DNA from: Homarus americanus
Taxonomy: Eukaryota > Arthropoda > Malacostraca > Decapoda > Nephropidae
Reading direction: 5' to 3'
DNA length: 64,000 nucleotides
Assembly: GCF_018991925.1 (NCBI RefSeq)
Contig: NW_024744406.1
Span: 22,418 to 86,417 of the forward strand
The notes under the pieces: generated by a model
Database searches by the model: none
Seen by the model: the letters and a program-made list of their open reading frames with translations, nothing else
What the model was told of the DNA's origin: nothing
Position numbers and translations under genes: made by a program
In this document: positions 37,780 through 50,649 of the stretch, piece after piece
Layout of the letters: every line of letters begins with the position of its first letter
How positions within the stretch are numbered: the first letter of the stretch is position 1

Positions 37780-40700
37780 CTGACACCCACTGCCTGCACA
37801 CCCTGGCTTCCAGGCACACCTCTGACACCCTGCACACCCCCACACCCCAGGTACACCTTCTGACACTCCCAGGCACACCCTGACACTCCCAGGTACACCT
37901 CTGACACTGTCAGAACACCTCTGGACACTCCCAGGTACACCTATGACACTCCCCAGGTACCTCTGACATTCCCAGGCACACCTTGACACTCCCCAGGCAC
38001 ACCCTGACACTCCCAGGGCACACGTCTGACACTCCCCACGTACACCTCTGATAATTCCAGGCATACCTGACACCCCCTGGTACACTGCACCCCAGTGTGT
38101 GGCACACCGCTTACACTGCCAGATACACCTCTGGCATCCATGTACACCTTCAGACACCTATGCACACCCATGACATTCCCAGGCACACCTCTGACACTCC
38201 AGGCAACACCTCTGACACCCCAGGCACACCTCTGACACTCCATGCACACCCCAGACACTCCAGGCACACCCCCAGACACCCCAGGCACACATCAGACACC
38301 CCAGGCACACCCTCAGACACTCCCAGGCACACCTGCTGTCACTCCCCAGGCACACCCCCTGACACTCCCAGTCATGCCCTGACAACCCAGGCACACCTCT
38401 GACAATCCTAGGTACACACCCTCAGACACCCCAGGCACACCTCTGACACCCCAGGCACACCAATGACACTCCCCTGGCACACCACGACACCTGGTACACC
38501 TCTGACATTCCTGCACACCAATGGTTAATTCTAGGCACACCCCTGACACCCCAGGCAGCCACCTCCCGACAGCCCCCAGGCACAACTCTGACACTCTGGT
38601 GCACACACCTCCGACACCCCAGGTACACCCCCTGACACCCAGGCACACCTCTGACACTCCCAGGTGCCACCTCTGACACCCCCTGGTACCCTTGACACCC
38701 CAGTTACACCTCAAAACTCCCCAGGTACTCCAATGACACTCAGAACACTTCAGACACTGCACACCTTCTGACACTCAACAGGTACACCTCTGACACTCCC
38801 TGGGCACACTGCTGTCACTCCCAGGCACACCCCTGACACTCCCAGGTACACCCCTGACACACTCCCAGGTACACCTCCCAGACACTGCCAGGCACACTTC
38901 TATCAATCCCAGGTACACTTCTGACACTTCCAGGTATACCCCTGACACTCTGAGGCACACCCCTGACAACCTAAGTACACCACTGACATCTCAAGGCCAT
39001 CTCTGACACACCCAGGCACACCTCCCCTGACACCTGCTGCACACCTCTGGACACTTCCAGGTATACCCCCTGACTCCCTTGTACACCTCAGACACTTCCA
39101 GGTACACCTCAGACACTCCCAGGCACACCGCTGTCACTCCCCAGGTACACCCTGACACTCCCAGTTACACCCCTGACAACCCAGGTACACTCTGACAATC
39201 CCAGGTACACCTCTGACACTCCCCAGGCACACCTGACACACCCAGGCACACCCCTGACACTCCCAGGTACACCTCTGACACTCCCCAGGCACACCTCTGA
39301 CACTCCCTGGTACCTTGGGACACTCCCAGGTACACCTCAAACAATTCCCCAGGTACACCAATGACACTCCCAGGAACACTTCACACCCCAAGCACACCTC
39401 TGACACTCAACAGGTACACCTCTGACACTCCCCAAGTACACTGCTGTCACTTCCAGGTACACCCCCTGACACCCAGGCACACCCCTGACACCCTTAGGCA
39501 CACCTCTGAAAATCCCCAGGTACACCTCTCTGACACTCCCAGGTACACCTCTGACACTCCCAGGTACACCCCTGACAATCCCAGGTACACCACTGACATC
39601 TCTCTCAAGTACACCTCTGACACACCCAGGTACACCTCAAACACTCCAAGGTACACCAATGACACCTCAGGAACACTTCTCACACTCCAAGTACACCTCT
39701 GACACTTCCAGTATACCCTGACACTCCCAGGTACACCAATGACACTCCCCAGGCACTCCACTGACATCTGGATTATACACCTCTGACACACCCAGGTACA
39801 CCTCTGACATCTAAGGCATGCCCCTGACACTTCAGGCATACCCCTGACACTCCCAGGCACACCAATGACACTCCCAGGTACTCCACCGACATTCGGATGG
39901 CACACCCTCTGACACACCCAGGTACACCCCTGACACTCCAAGGTACACTGACATCTCCAGGTATACCCTGACTCCCAGGCACACCAATGACACTCCCAGG
40001 CACTGACATTCGATGGTACACCTCTTACACACCCCAGGTACACTCTGACACTCCAAGGCACACTCTGACACTTCCAGGTATACCTTATTCCCAGGCACAC
40101 CAATGACACTCCCAGGCACTCCACTGACATTCGATGGCACACCTCTGGACACACCCAGGTACAATTCCCTGACACCCAAGGTGCACCCCTGACACTTTCA
40201 GGCACACCAATGACACTCGTAGGCACACCGCTGACTCCAGGCACACCGCTGACACCCCCAGGCACACCTCTCACACTCCCTAGTACACTCAATGACACTC
40301 CAGGTACATCACTGGACACTCCCCTGGCACACCCTCTGACACTCCCAGGTACACCAATGACACTCCCAGGCACACCCTGACACTTCCAGGTACACCCCTG
40401 ACACTCCCAGGTACTCTCTCACACTTCCAGGCACACCTTGATACCCCCACGCACACTTCTGACACTCCAAGTTACACCTCCGACACTCCCAGTTACACTC
40501 TGACATTCTGGTACACTCCCCTGACACTCCCAGGCTTACTCCTCTGATACCCCAGGCACCTCTGACAACTTGCGCACACCTTTGACACACTCCCAGGCAC
40601 ACCTCCGATACTGCAGGCACAATCTTGACACCTGCACTCCACCGACACTCCCTGGTACACCTCTGACACTCCCAGGTTCACCTCTGACACTCCCTGGTTA

Positions 40701-42700
40701 ACCTCTGACACCCCTGGTTCACCTCTGACACTCCCTGGCACACCTCTGACACTCCCAGGCACACCCTGACACTCCCAGGTACACCTCTCTGACACTCCCC
40801 AGGCACACTTCTGACACTCCCAGGCAATTCTCTGACACTCCCTGGTGCCACCCTCTGACACTCCCAGGACACATCCACACTCCCCTGTCTCCTCCTCTGA
40901 AACCCAGGCACACCTCAGACACCTGAGGCACACCAAGGACACCTGGTGCATATCTCTGACACTCCCCAGGCACATCTCTGACACCTAAGGCACACCTCTG
41001 ACATAAACAGGCACACCCCTGACACTCCCCAGGCACACTCTGACACTCCCAGGTACCTCTGGACACTCCCAGGTACACCTTCACACCCCAGGCACACCTC
41101 TGACACTCTCGCAGGTATACCTCTGACACTCCCAGGTACTCCCCTCTGACACTCCCAGGCACATTCTTGATTCTCTCTCAGGTACACCTCTGACACTTCC
41201 AGATACACCTCTGACACTCCCAGGTACAATTCCCACGAGATACTCCCCTGGTGCACCTCTGACACCCTAGGTACACCACTGACACTACCAGGTACACCCT
41301 GACACCCCAGGTGTACCCCTTTGACGCTCCCAGGTGCCCTCCGACACTCCCAGGAACACTCTCTGGAGACTTGCAAACCATACCCCAGGTACACTGCTGA
41401 CACTTGGTACACCTCAGACACTGCCAGGTACACTCAGACACTACCAGGCACACCAGATACCCCAGTACAGCTCCAGACACCCAGGCACACCCCAGACACT
41501 CCCAGGTGCAATTTATGACACTGGGGTGCACCTCTGACACTCCCAGGCACACCCCTGACACTTGGTGGCACACCCCTGACACTGTACACTGCTGACACTT
41601 GCACACCCTGACACTCGCAGGTACATTGCTGACAATCCCAGATACACCTCTGACACTCCATGCACACCTCAGACACTTCCAGGCACACCTCAGACACTTG
41701 CATTACATCAGACACTCCCCAGGCACACCTCACAGATGGCTCCCAGGCACACTGCTGTCACTCCCCAGGTACACACCCCCAGACACTCCCTGACAAACTC
41801 CAGGTACACCTCTGACAATCCCCAGGCACACCCCCCAGACACTCCCCAGGCACACTCTGACACCCCAGGTACACCAATGACACTCCCTGGCACACCAACA
41901 CACCCACAGGCACACCCTGACACTGCCAGGCACACCAATGACACCCCAGGCACACTCCTAACACTCCCAGGCACACCTCCGACACCCCAGGTACACCCCT
42001 GACACTTCCAGGCACACCTCAGACACTCCCAGGCACACCTCTGACACTCCCCTGGTACTCCTTGACACTTGGTGTACACCTCAAACACTCCCATGCACAC
42101 CAATGACACTCTCAGAACACATTTCTCACACTTGGTGCACACCTCTGACACTTCCAGGTGTTAGTTCTGACACTCACAGGTACAACACCAGTACACACTC
42201 CCCAGGTACTCCACTGACATTCCCTGGCACACCTCTGACACACCCAGGCACACCTCTGACACCCAAGGCACATCCCTGACACTTCAGGCACACCAATGAC
42301 ACTCGTAGGCACACTGCCACACTCTAGGCACACCGCTGACACGCCCAGGCACACCAATGACACCCCAGGCACACCACTGACACTCCCCTGGCACACCTCT
42401 GGACACTCCCAGGCACCTAAATGACACTCCCAGGCACACCTCTGACACCCCTGCACACCTGACACTCCCAGGCACACCCCTGACACTCCCAGGCACACCC
42501 TGGACACTCCCAGGCACACCTCTGACACTCCCTGGTACTCCTTTGACACTCCCCAGGTACACCTCAAACACTCCCAGGTACACCAATGACACTCTCAGGA
42601 ACACTTCACACTCCCCAGGCACACCTCTGACTCCCCAACACAGGCACACACCTCTGCACTCAAGGCACCAATGACACCTCAGAACACTTCACACCCCAGG
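37780..42700 (-). repeat. Satellite array, class II to mixed, third section
   Basis: GGCACAC and ACCCCAGG dominate at first, GGTACAC becomes common near 39-40 kb, and GGCACAC returns at 40.2-42.7 kb. A block A copy lies near 40,440 and a block C copy at 40,865-41,015. ACAATTCC-type forms persist (near 39,347, 40,163 and 40,833). No other sequence is present. Confidence 0.9.
39640..40160 (-). repeat. Six-monomer higher-order repeat, about 4 copies
   Basis: The same six-monomer series as at 33.9-34.4 kb. The diagnostic monomer (GACATTCGGATGG or GACATTCGATGG) lies near 39,766 (altered), 39,890, 40,006 and 40,127, that is, every 116-124 bp. The unit order is GACACTTCCAGGTATACCC, GACACTCCCAGGCACACCAA, a GGCACTCCACT unit, the GACATTCG unit, GACACACCCAGG, and GACACTCCAAGG. 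A weaker copy of the diagnostic monomer is near 42,770. Confidence 0.85.
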
Positions 42701-45700
42701 TACACCTCTGACACTCCAGGTATACCCCGACACTCCCAGGTACACCAATGACACTCCCAGGTACCCACCGACATTGGATGGTACACCTCTGACACACCCA
42801 GGTACCCTCTGACACTGCTGGTACACACTTGACACTTCAGGTACACCAATGACACTCTGTAGGTACACCGCGACACTCTCAGGTACACCGCTGACACCCC
42901 AGGTACACCTCTCACACCCCAGGTACACCACGACACTCCCAGGTACATCACTGACACTCCCTGGTACACCTCTCGACACTCGCACACCAATGACACTCTC
43001 AGGTACACCTCTGACACTTCCAGGTACACCCCTGACACTTGCATCTCCTCTCACACTCCCAGGTACTCCTCTGACACTTCCAGGTACACCTTGATAATTC
43101 TTACTGCCACTTGACACCCCAGTTACACCTGACACCCCCAGTTACACCTCAGACACCCCAGGTACACCCCTGACACTCCCAGGTTTACTCTGATACCCAG
43201 GTACACCTCTGACACCCCAGGTACACCTTGACACTCAGGTACACCTGACCACAAACACACCTTTGACACTCCCAGGTACTCACTGGCCTCCTGGTACACC
43301 TCTCTGGCCTCCCAGGTTCACCTCTGGCCTCTGGTTAACCTCTGACACTCCCTGCTTCCACCTCTGTGCTCCCTGGTACACCTCCCCTGACACTCCCAGG
43401 TACACCTCTGGCCTCCCAGTACACCTTCACGACCTCCCAGGTACACTTCCTGACCTCCTGGGTGCTCCTCCTGACACTCCTGGTGCACCTCTCTGACACT
43501 CCCAGGGGCCCACATCTTACCTCACTGGTTCTCCTTTGACCTCCCAGGTACACCTCAGACACTCCGGTACACCGCCCCTGACACTCCCAGGTACATCTCT
43601 GACACTCCCAGGTACATCCTCTGACACTCCCAGGTACACCTCTGACATAACAAACAGGTACACCCCTGACACTCCCATATGCACCTCCTGACACTCCCAG
43701 GTACTCCTCCTGACACTCCCAGGTACACCTCCAGCACTCCCAGGTACCTCCTGACACTCTTAGTGTCTCCTGACCTCCCAGGTACTCCTCTGACCTCCCA
43801 GGTACTGGCGATTCTCTCAGGTACACCTCTGACACTTCCAGATGCACCTCCTGACACTCCCAGGTACACCAATGTGACACTCCTGGTGCACCTCTGACCT
43901 CCTAGAGAGTACACCACTGACACTACCAGGTACACCTCCTGACACACTCCCAGGTACTCATGACGCTCCAGGTGCTCCTCCGACACTCCCAGGAACACCT
44001 CCCCAGCCTCCCAGGTACACCTCCTGACACTCCCAGGTGGTACACCGCTGACACTCCCAGGTACACACTGAGCACTGCCAGGTACACCTCCAGACTACCA
44101 GGTACACCTCAAATACTCCCAGGTACAGCTCAGACACTCCCAGAGTGCACCTCAGACACTCCCAGGTGCACCTGCCAGCCCCACTCCCAAGTGCACCTCC
44201 TGACACTCCCAGGCACACCCCTGACACTCCCAGGCACCCTGACACTCCCAGGCACACTGCTGACACTCCCAGGCACACCCCAACTCCCAGGTACATTGCT
44301 GACAATCCCAGATACACCTCTGACACTCCATGTGCACCTCTGACACTTCAGGTACACGTCCTTGCTCCAGAGTACACCCCTGGCCTCTCCAGTGCCTCTG
44401 ACGTTCTCAGGTACACCTCTGACTCCCAGGTACACCTTTGACACTCCCAAGTGCACCTCTGGCACTCAGGTGCACCTCAAACACTCCCAGGGTGCACCTG
44501 AACCTCCCAGCAGGCACACCCCTGACACTCCCAGGTACACCTGCTGACACTCCCAGGCACCACCCCTGACACTCCCACTGCTGACAATCCCAGATACACC
44601 TCTGACATCGATGTGCCCACCTCTGACACTTCCAGGTACGTCGGGCACTCCCAGGTACACCTCACACTCTCAAGACACCTCTGACGTTCCCAGGTACACC
44701 TCTGACGCTCCCAGGTACACCTTTGACACTCCCAAGTACCTCTGACACTCCCCAGGTACACCTCCTGACACTCCAGGTACACCAATAACACTCCCTGGTA
44801 CCTGTGGCCACTCCTGGTACCTCCTGACGCCTCCCAGGCCACACCAATGACGCTCCCAGGTACACCTCTCTGACACTCCCAGGCCACCTCCGACACTCTG
44901 GGTACACCCCTGGCCTCCCAGGTGCCTGACCTCCCAGGTACACCTCCTGACCTCCTGGGTATGTTGACTTGCTCCCAGGTGCACCTCAAGCACTCCCAGG
45001 TACACCAATGACACTCTCAGGAACACTTCTCCACCTCCCAGGTACCTCCTGACACTTCCAGGTATGCCCCCTGACACTCCCAGGTACACCAATGGCCTCC
45101 CAGTTACTCCACTGATTCCTGGTACACCTCTGACACACCCAGGTACACCTCTGACACTCAAGGTACACCCTGACACTTTCAGGTACCAATGCCACTCGTG
45201 GGTACACCGCTGGCCTCTCAGGTACACCACTGGCTTTTCCAGGTACACCTCTCACACTCCCAGGTACACCAATGGCCTCCCAGGTACATCGCTGACACTC
45301 CCTGGTACACCTCTGACACTCCCAGGTACACCAACCAGCACTCCCAGGCCACACCTCTGACACTTCCAGGTACACCTGACACTCCCAGATTCTCCTCTCA
45401 CCTCCCAGGTACTCCTCTGACCTTCCAGGTACACCTTTGATACTCCCCGTGCCTTCTGACACTCCAGTTACACCTCCATTTGCTCCCAGATTACACCCAC
45501 AAACCTCCCAGGCCTCAGGCACTCCCAGGGACACCTCAGACACTCCCAGTGCACCTCTGACATTCCCAGGTACACCGATGACACTCCCAGAGCACCTCCA
45601 GACACTGCCAGGTACGCCTCCAGACACTACCAGGTACACCTCCAGACACTCCCAGGTACAGCTCAGACACTCCCAGGCTCCGACTCCCAGGGGCACCTCA

Positions 45701-48700
45701 AGACACTCCCAGGTGCCAGCTCAGTCAATCCCAGATCACCTCAGGCTCCCAGGTGCACCTGTGACCTCCCAGGCACACCTCTGACACTCCCATGTACACC
45801 GCCCCAGCACTCCCGGGTACATGGGCACTGTTACACCTCTGACAGTCCCAGGTTCACCTCTGACACTCCCAGGTACACCTCCTATACTCCCAGGTACACC
45901 CCTGACACTCCCAGGGCCTAAATTAGACACTTCCAGGTACAGCTCAGGCACTCCCAGGTACACCTCAGACCTCCCAGGTACACCTCCGACCTCCCAGGTA
46001 CCTCTGGCCTCCCAGGCAACCGCTGTCACTCCCAGGTGCCTGCTGACACTCCGAGGTACACATCTGACAATCCCAGGTACACCTCAGCATTCCCAGGTAC
46101 ACCTCTGACACTTCCAGGTACACCATTGACACTTCCAGGTACCTCTGACACTCCCAGGTACTGTGACGCCTCCCAGGTACACCACACACACTCCTAATTG
46201 CACCTCCTGACACTCCCAGGTACACCACTTGTGACACTCCCAGGTACCGCTTACACTGCCAGATACCTCTGACACTCCATGTGCCTCAGACACTCCCAGG
46301 TACCTCATGCTTCCAATTGCACCTCTGACACTTCCAGGCCACACCTCCGGCACTCCAGGTACACCTCTGACACTCCATGCACTCAGACACTTCCCAGGTA
46401 CACCTCCAGACATACAGGTACATCAGACACTCCAGGTACCTCAGACTTCCAGTGCACCACTTCGTCACTCCCAGGTACACCCCTAGCCTCCCAGTTACAC
46501 CCCTGACAACCAGGTACACCTCTGACAATCCAGGTACCTCGAACACTCCCCAGTGCACCTCTGGCCTCCCAGGTGCAGCAGCCTCCCTGGTACACCAATG
46601 ACACTCCCTGGTACACCTCTGACACTCCAGGTACCTGTGGGCTTGCTCCCAGGTACCTCTGGCCTCCCAGGTACACCTCGGCACTCCCAGAGTACCCCAG
46701 CCTCCAGGTACCTCCCAGCACTCCCGTTACACCTCTGGCCTTCCTAATTGCTCCTTTGACTTGCTCCCAGTTACCTCAAGCTTGCTCCCAGGTACGCAGC
46801 CGACACTCTCAAGGGCACTTGTGACACTCACATGCACCTCCTGACACTGCTGGGTACACCTCTGTGCTCAGGTACACATGGTCACTCCCAGGTACACACC
46901 CCTGACACTCCCAGATACACCCCTGACACTCCCAGGTACACGTCAGACACTCCAGGTACCTCTATCAATCCCAGGTACACCACTGACATTCCTGGTACCT
47001 CTGACACACCAGTGCATCTCCGACACTCCAAGATACACCCCTGACACTTTCAGGTACACCAAGACACTCGTGGGTGCACACCTTTGACACTCCCAGGTAC
47101 ACGTCCTGTCCATATACACCTCAGACACTTCCAGGTACACCTCAGATGCTCCTGGTACCGCTGTCACTCCAGGTACACCCCTGACACTCCCAGTTACACC
47201 CTGACAACCAGGTACACCTCCTGACAATCCCAGGTACACCTCAGACACTCCCGGGTACACACTGACACCCCCAGGCCAGTGGCACTCCCAGGTACACCAC
47301 TGACCTCCCTGGTACACCTCCGCAGCCTCCCAGGCACACCAGACAGCCTCCCAGGTACACCTCTGACACTCCCAGGTACACCTCCGACACTCCCAGGAAC
47401 ACCCCCAGCCTCCCAGGTACACCCGCACTCCCAGGTACACCTCTGACACTCCTGGGTGCTCCTTTGACACTCAAGGTGCACCTCAAGCACTCCCAGGTAC
47501 ACCAATGACACTCTCAGGAACACTTCTCCTCCCAGGTACACCTCAAACACTCCAGGTCACCAGCCTGACACTCAGGAACACTTCTCACCTCCCAGGTACA
47601 CCTCTGACCTCCCTGGTTCACCTCTGACACTCCCGGGTACACCGCTGTCACTTCAGGTACACCTGACCTCCCAGGTACACCCCTGACCTCCCAGGTGCAC
47701 CTCCTCTGACACTCAAGGTACACCCTGACACTTTCAGGTACCAACAATGACACTCGTGGGTACACCATGACACTCTCAGGTACACACCTTGCAGCTCCCC
47801 AGGTACCTCTCACACTCCCAGGTACACCAGACACTCCCAGGTACATCACTACCACTCCTGGTACACCTCTGACCTCCCAGGTACCAGTGTGCTCCCAGGT
47901 ACCTCTGACACACCCAGGTACTTCTCCGACACTCAGATACACCCCTGACACTTTCAGTGCACCAATGACACTCGTAGGTACACCGCTGACCTCCCAGTTA
48001 CACCGCTGACCTCCCAGGTACACCTCTGTCACTCATATACACCTCAGACACTTCCAGGTACACCTCAGACACTCCCAGGTGCACCGCTGTCACTCCCAGG
48101 TACACCCCTGGCACTCCCAGTTACACCCCTGACCGCAGGTACACCTCTGACAATCCCAGGTACACCTCAGACACTCCCGGGTACCTCTGACACTCCCAGG
48201 TACTCGGCCTCCCGGTCTCACCTGCCTCCCTGGTACACGTTGACCTCCCAGGCACACCAATGACCTCCCAGGAACACCTCTGACACTCCCATGTACACCT
48301 CCGACACTCCCGGTACCCCTGCCTCCCAGGTACACCTCTGACACTCCCAGGTACCTCTGACCTCCCTGGTACTCCTTTGACACTCCCAGGTACACCTCAA
48401 GCCTCCCAGGTACACCAATGACACTCTCAGAACACTTCTCACACTCCCAGGTACACCTCAAAGCTCTCCAGGTACACCAATGGCCTCTCAGGGACACTTC
48501 TCACCTCCCAGGTACACCACTGACACTCCTGGCACCTCTGACACTCCGGGTGCACTGTCACTTCAGGTACCCCTGGCACTCCCAGGTGCATCCTGACACT
48601 CCAGGTACACCTCTGACACTCCAGTTACACAGGCTTTTCCAGTTCAATGACACTCGTAGGTACACCGCTGACACTCTCAGGTACACCGCTGACCTCCAAG

Positions 48701-49899
48701 GTACACCTCTCACACTTCCAGGCACCAATCAGCCTCCCAGGTACACCAGACAGCTCCCAGGTACCTCTGACACTTCCAGGTACACCCTGACACTCCCAGG
48801 TACTCCTCTCACACTCCCAGGTACTCCTCTGGCACTTCAGGTACCTTTGATACTCCCACTGCCTTCTGACACTCTCAGTTACCTCCGACACTCAGTTACA
48901 CCCCTGACACTCCCAGGTACTGACACTCCAAGGTTTTACCTTTGATACTCCCAGGTACACCTCGGCCTCCCAGGTACCTGACCTCCCAGGTACACCTCCG
49001 ATGCAGGCACACCTTTGACACTCCCAGGTGCTCCACTGACACTCCCTGGTACCTCTGACACTCCCAGGTTCACCTCTGACACTCCCTGGTTAACCTCTGA
49101 CACTCCCTGGTTCACCTCTGACCTCCTGGTACACCTCTGTCCTCCCAGGCACCTCTGACCTCCCAGGTACACCTTCGACCTCCCAGGTACACCTCTGGCA
49201 TCTCCTAGGTACTCTCCTGACACTCCCTGGTACACCTCTCCCAGGGACATCTTACTCCCTGGTTCTCCCATGACACTCCCAGTACACCTCAGGCACTCCG
49301 AGAGTACACATGACCTCCCAGGTACATCTCTGCAGCCTCCCAGTACACCTTCGACACTCCCAGGTACACCTCTGACACTCCCTGGGTGCTCTCCTGACCT
49401 CCCTGGTACCTCCTCTGCACTCCCAGGGACACATCTTACACTCCCTGGTTCTCCCCTGGCTCCCAGGTTCAGACACTCCGGTGCACCATGACACTCTCTG
49501 GTACCTCTGACACTCCCAGGTACACCTCTGGCCTCCCAGGTACCTTCGACACTCCACAGGTACACCTCTGACACTCCTGGGTACTCCTCTGACACTCCTG
49601 GTACACCTCTGTGGCCTCCCAGGGACACATCTTACTCCCTGGTTCTCCCCTGACACTCCCAGGTACACCTCAGACACTCCCGAGTACCGCTGACACTCTC
49701 TGTTACCTCTGGCCTCCCAGGTACACCTCTGACCTCCAAGTACACCTTCGACACTCCCAGGTACCTCTGACACTCCTGGGTACTCCTCTGACCTCCCTGG
49801 TACACCTCTGGCACTCCCAGGGAACATCTTACACTCCTGGTTCTCCTGAGCCTCCCAGGTACACCTCAGACACTCCCAGGTACACCTCTGACACTCCAT
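42701..49899 (-). repeat. Satellite array, class I, second section
   Basis: GGTACAC becomes dominant again at about 42.7 kb, and the shortened GCCTCCCAGG, GACCTCCCAGG and CTTGCTCCC forms reappear at about 43.3 kb after being scarce for 24 kb. Block A copies lie near 43,090, 45,435 and 48,845, a block C copy at 43,505-43,660, and a block B copy near 45,905. There is no gene. Confidence 0.9.
49140..49895 (-). repeat. Nine-monomer higher-order repeat, four copies
   Basis: The pair GACA(CA)TCTTAC...CTCC and GGTTCTCC, normally once per block C, occurs four times at about 49,245, 49,430, 49,622 and 49,815, spacings of 185, 192 and 193 bp (nine monomers are 189 bp). Each copy runs ACCTTCGACACTCCCAGG, GACACTCCTGGGTACTCC, CTCCCTGGTACACC, GGGACACATCTTA, GGTTCTCC, CAGACACTCCGAG. 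This is a local tandem amplification of part of block C ending right at the next island. Confidence 0.85.
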
Positions 49900-50649
49900 G
49901 TTGTTCCACGACCGTGTGTGTTTTTTCCTATTTTTTTTTATACATAACATGCTCCCATGTTCCATATTCTGTAATGATGTGTTAAATTTACTATTATATA
50001 TTCTAGTCACCTTACCTGTGCTGTTAAGAGTTTTATCTCATTTATTTTATCTTATTTCTTTATTTTTTGTATTGTAACCAGCATTCTTTGTTCTCTATGA
50101 CCATCTGCATCGTTAAACGACCCACCGGCATGGTCGCGTGGCAGAAACCGACCTTATATATAACCCACCAACGGCAGGTTTAGTTCAGTCCTCTTGTCGC
50201 CTGATCCCATCCTTTGGTAACACTTGTTATATATTTAATTGTTGTGTTTTCTCTCGCCACCAATGTGGTATATCTATGTAATTACCTATTTATGTCTCTG
50301 TTTGTGTCCATCAGTATTTTGTGGTTATTATTCAAGTAATTCAGTGTTGTTTCACGTTAGTTAATTCAGTAGTTTTTATATGTTTTATGCAGTGTTAACG
50401 TAATCCAATGCTTTATTTTTATTCTTTGATGTTTCGTATGTTTTTGTATCCCACTTGGTCTTAAAGTTTCGATGGTGAATCAATTTGTTGTGACAACCTA
50501 CAGGCTTCTTTATTGTGTTAATATTTAATCAATTAAATTCTTAAAGTTTACTTTTATTTATTTTATTCTCTTTTAATTTACTTCACTTTTGTTTGGTTAC
50601 GCCTAGAACCTGGATATTTAAGAACATTATGAGAGGGCAGCGTAACAAC
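49900..50649 (+). mobile_element. AT-rich island, possible solo LTR
   Basis: A 750-bp block with no satellite. It starts GTTGTTCCACGACC and ends GCGTAACAAC, giving 6-bp inverted ends (GTTGTT and AACAAC) of the kind that bound LTRs. Long T-rich runs occupy 49,916-50,100, then comes a promoter-like core (50,155-50,190), then more AT-rich sequence with an ATTAAA at 50,535. No primer-binding site, gag, pol or second LTR is visible, so if it is an LTR it is a solo one. I could not identify a target-site duplication. An alternative is an unrelated AT-rich insertion that happens to contain promoter-like words. Confidence 0.5.
50155..50190 (+). promoter_or_regulatory. TATA box plus arthropod-type initiator
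   Basis: TATATATAA at 50,155-50,163 is followed by TTCAGTC, with TCAGTC at 50,185-50,190. The presumed start A at 50,187 lies 30-32 bp from the TATA element, the usual distance. TCAGTC fits the arthropod initiator consensus TCAKTY. No downstream promoter element match is seen at +28 to +33. The promoter reading rests on spacing and motif only. Confidence 0.55.

Noticed and set aside
43260..43500. Possible unique insertion near 43.3 kb
   Set aside because: On closer reading it is satellite with many GCCTCCC-type shortened monomers, that is, ordinary class I sequence.
49252..50010. Minus-strand 252-codon frame crossing from the AT-rich island into satellite
   Set aside because: Only the first about 35 codons are non-satellite and the rest is repeat translation; no gene signal.
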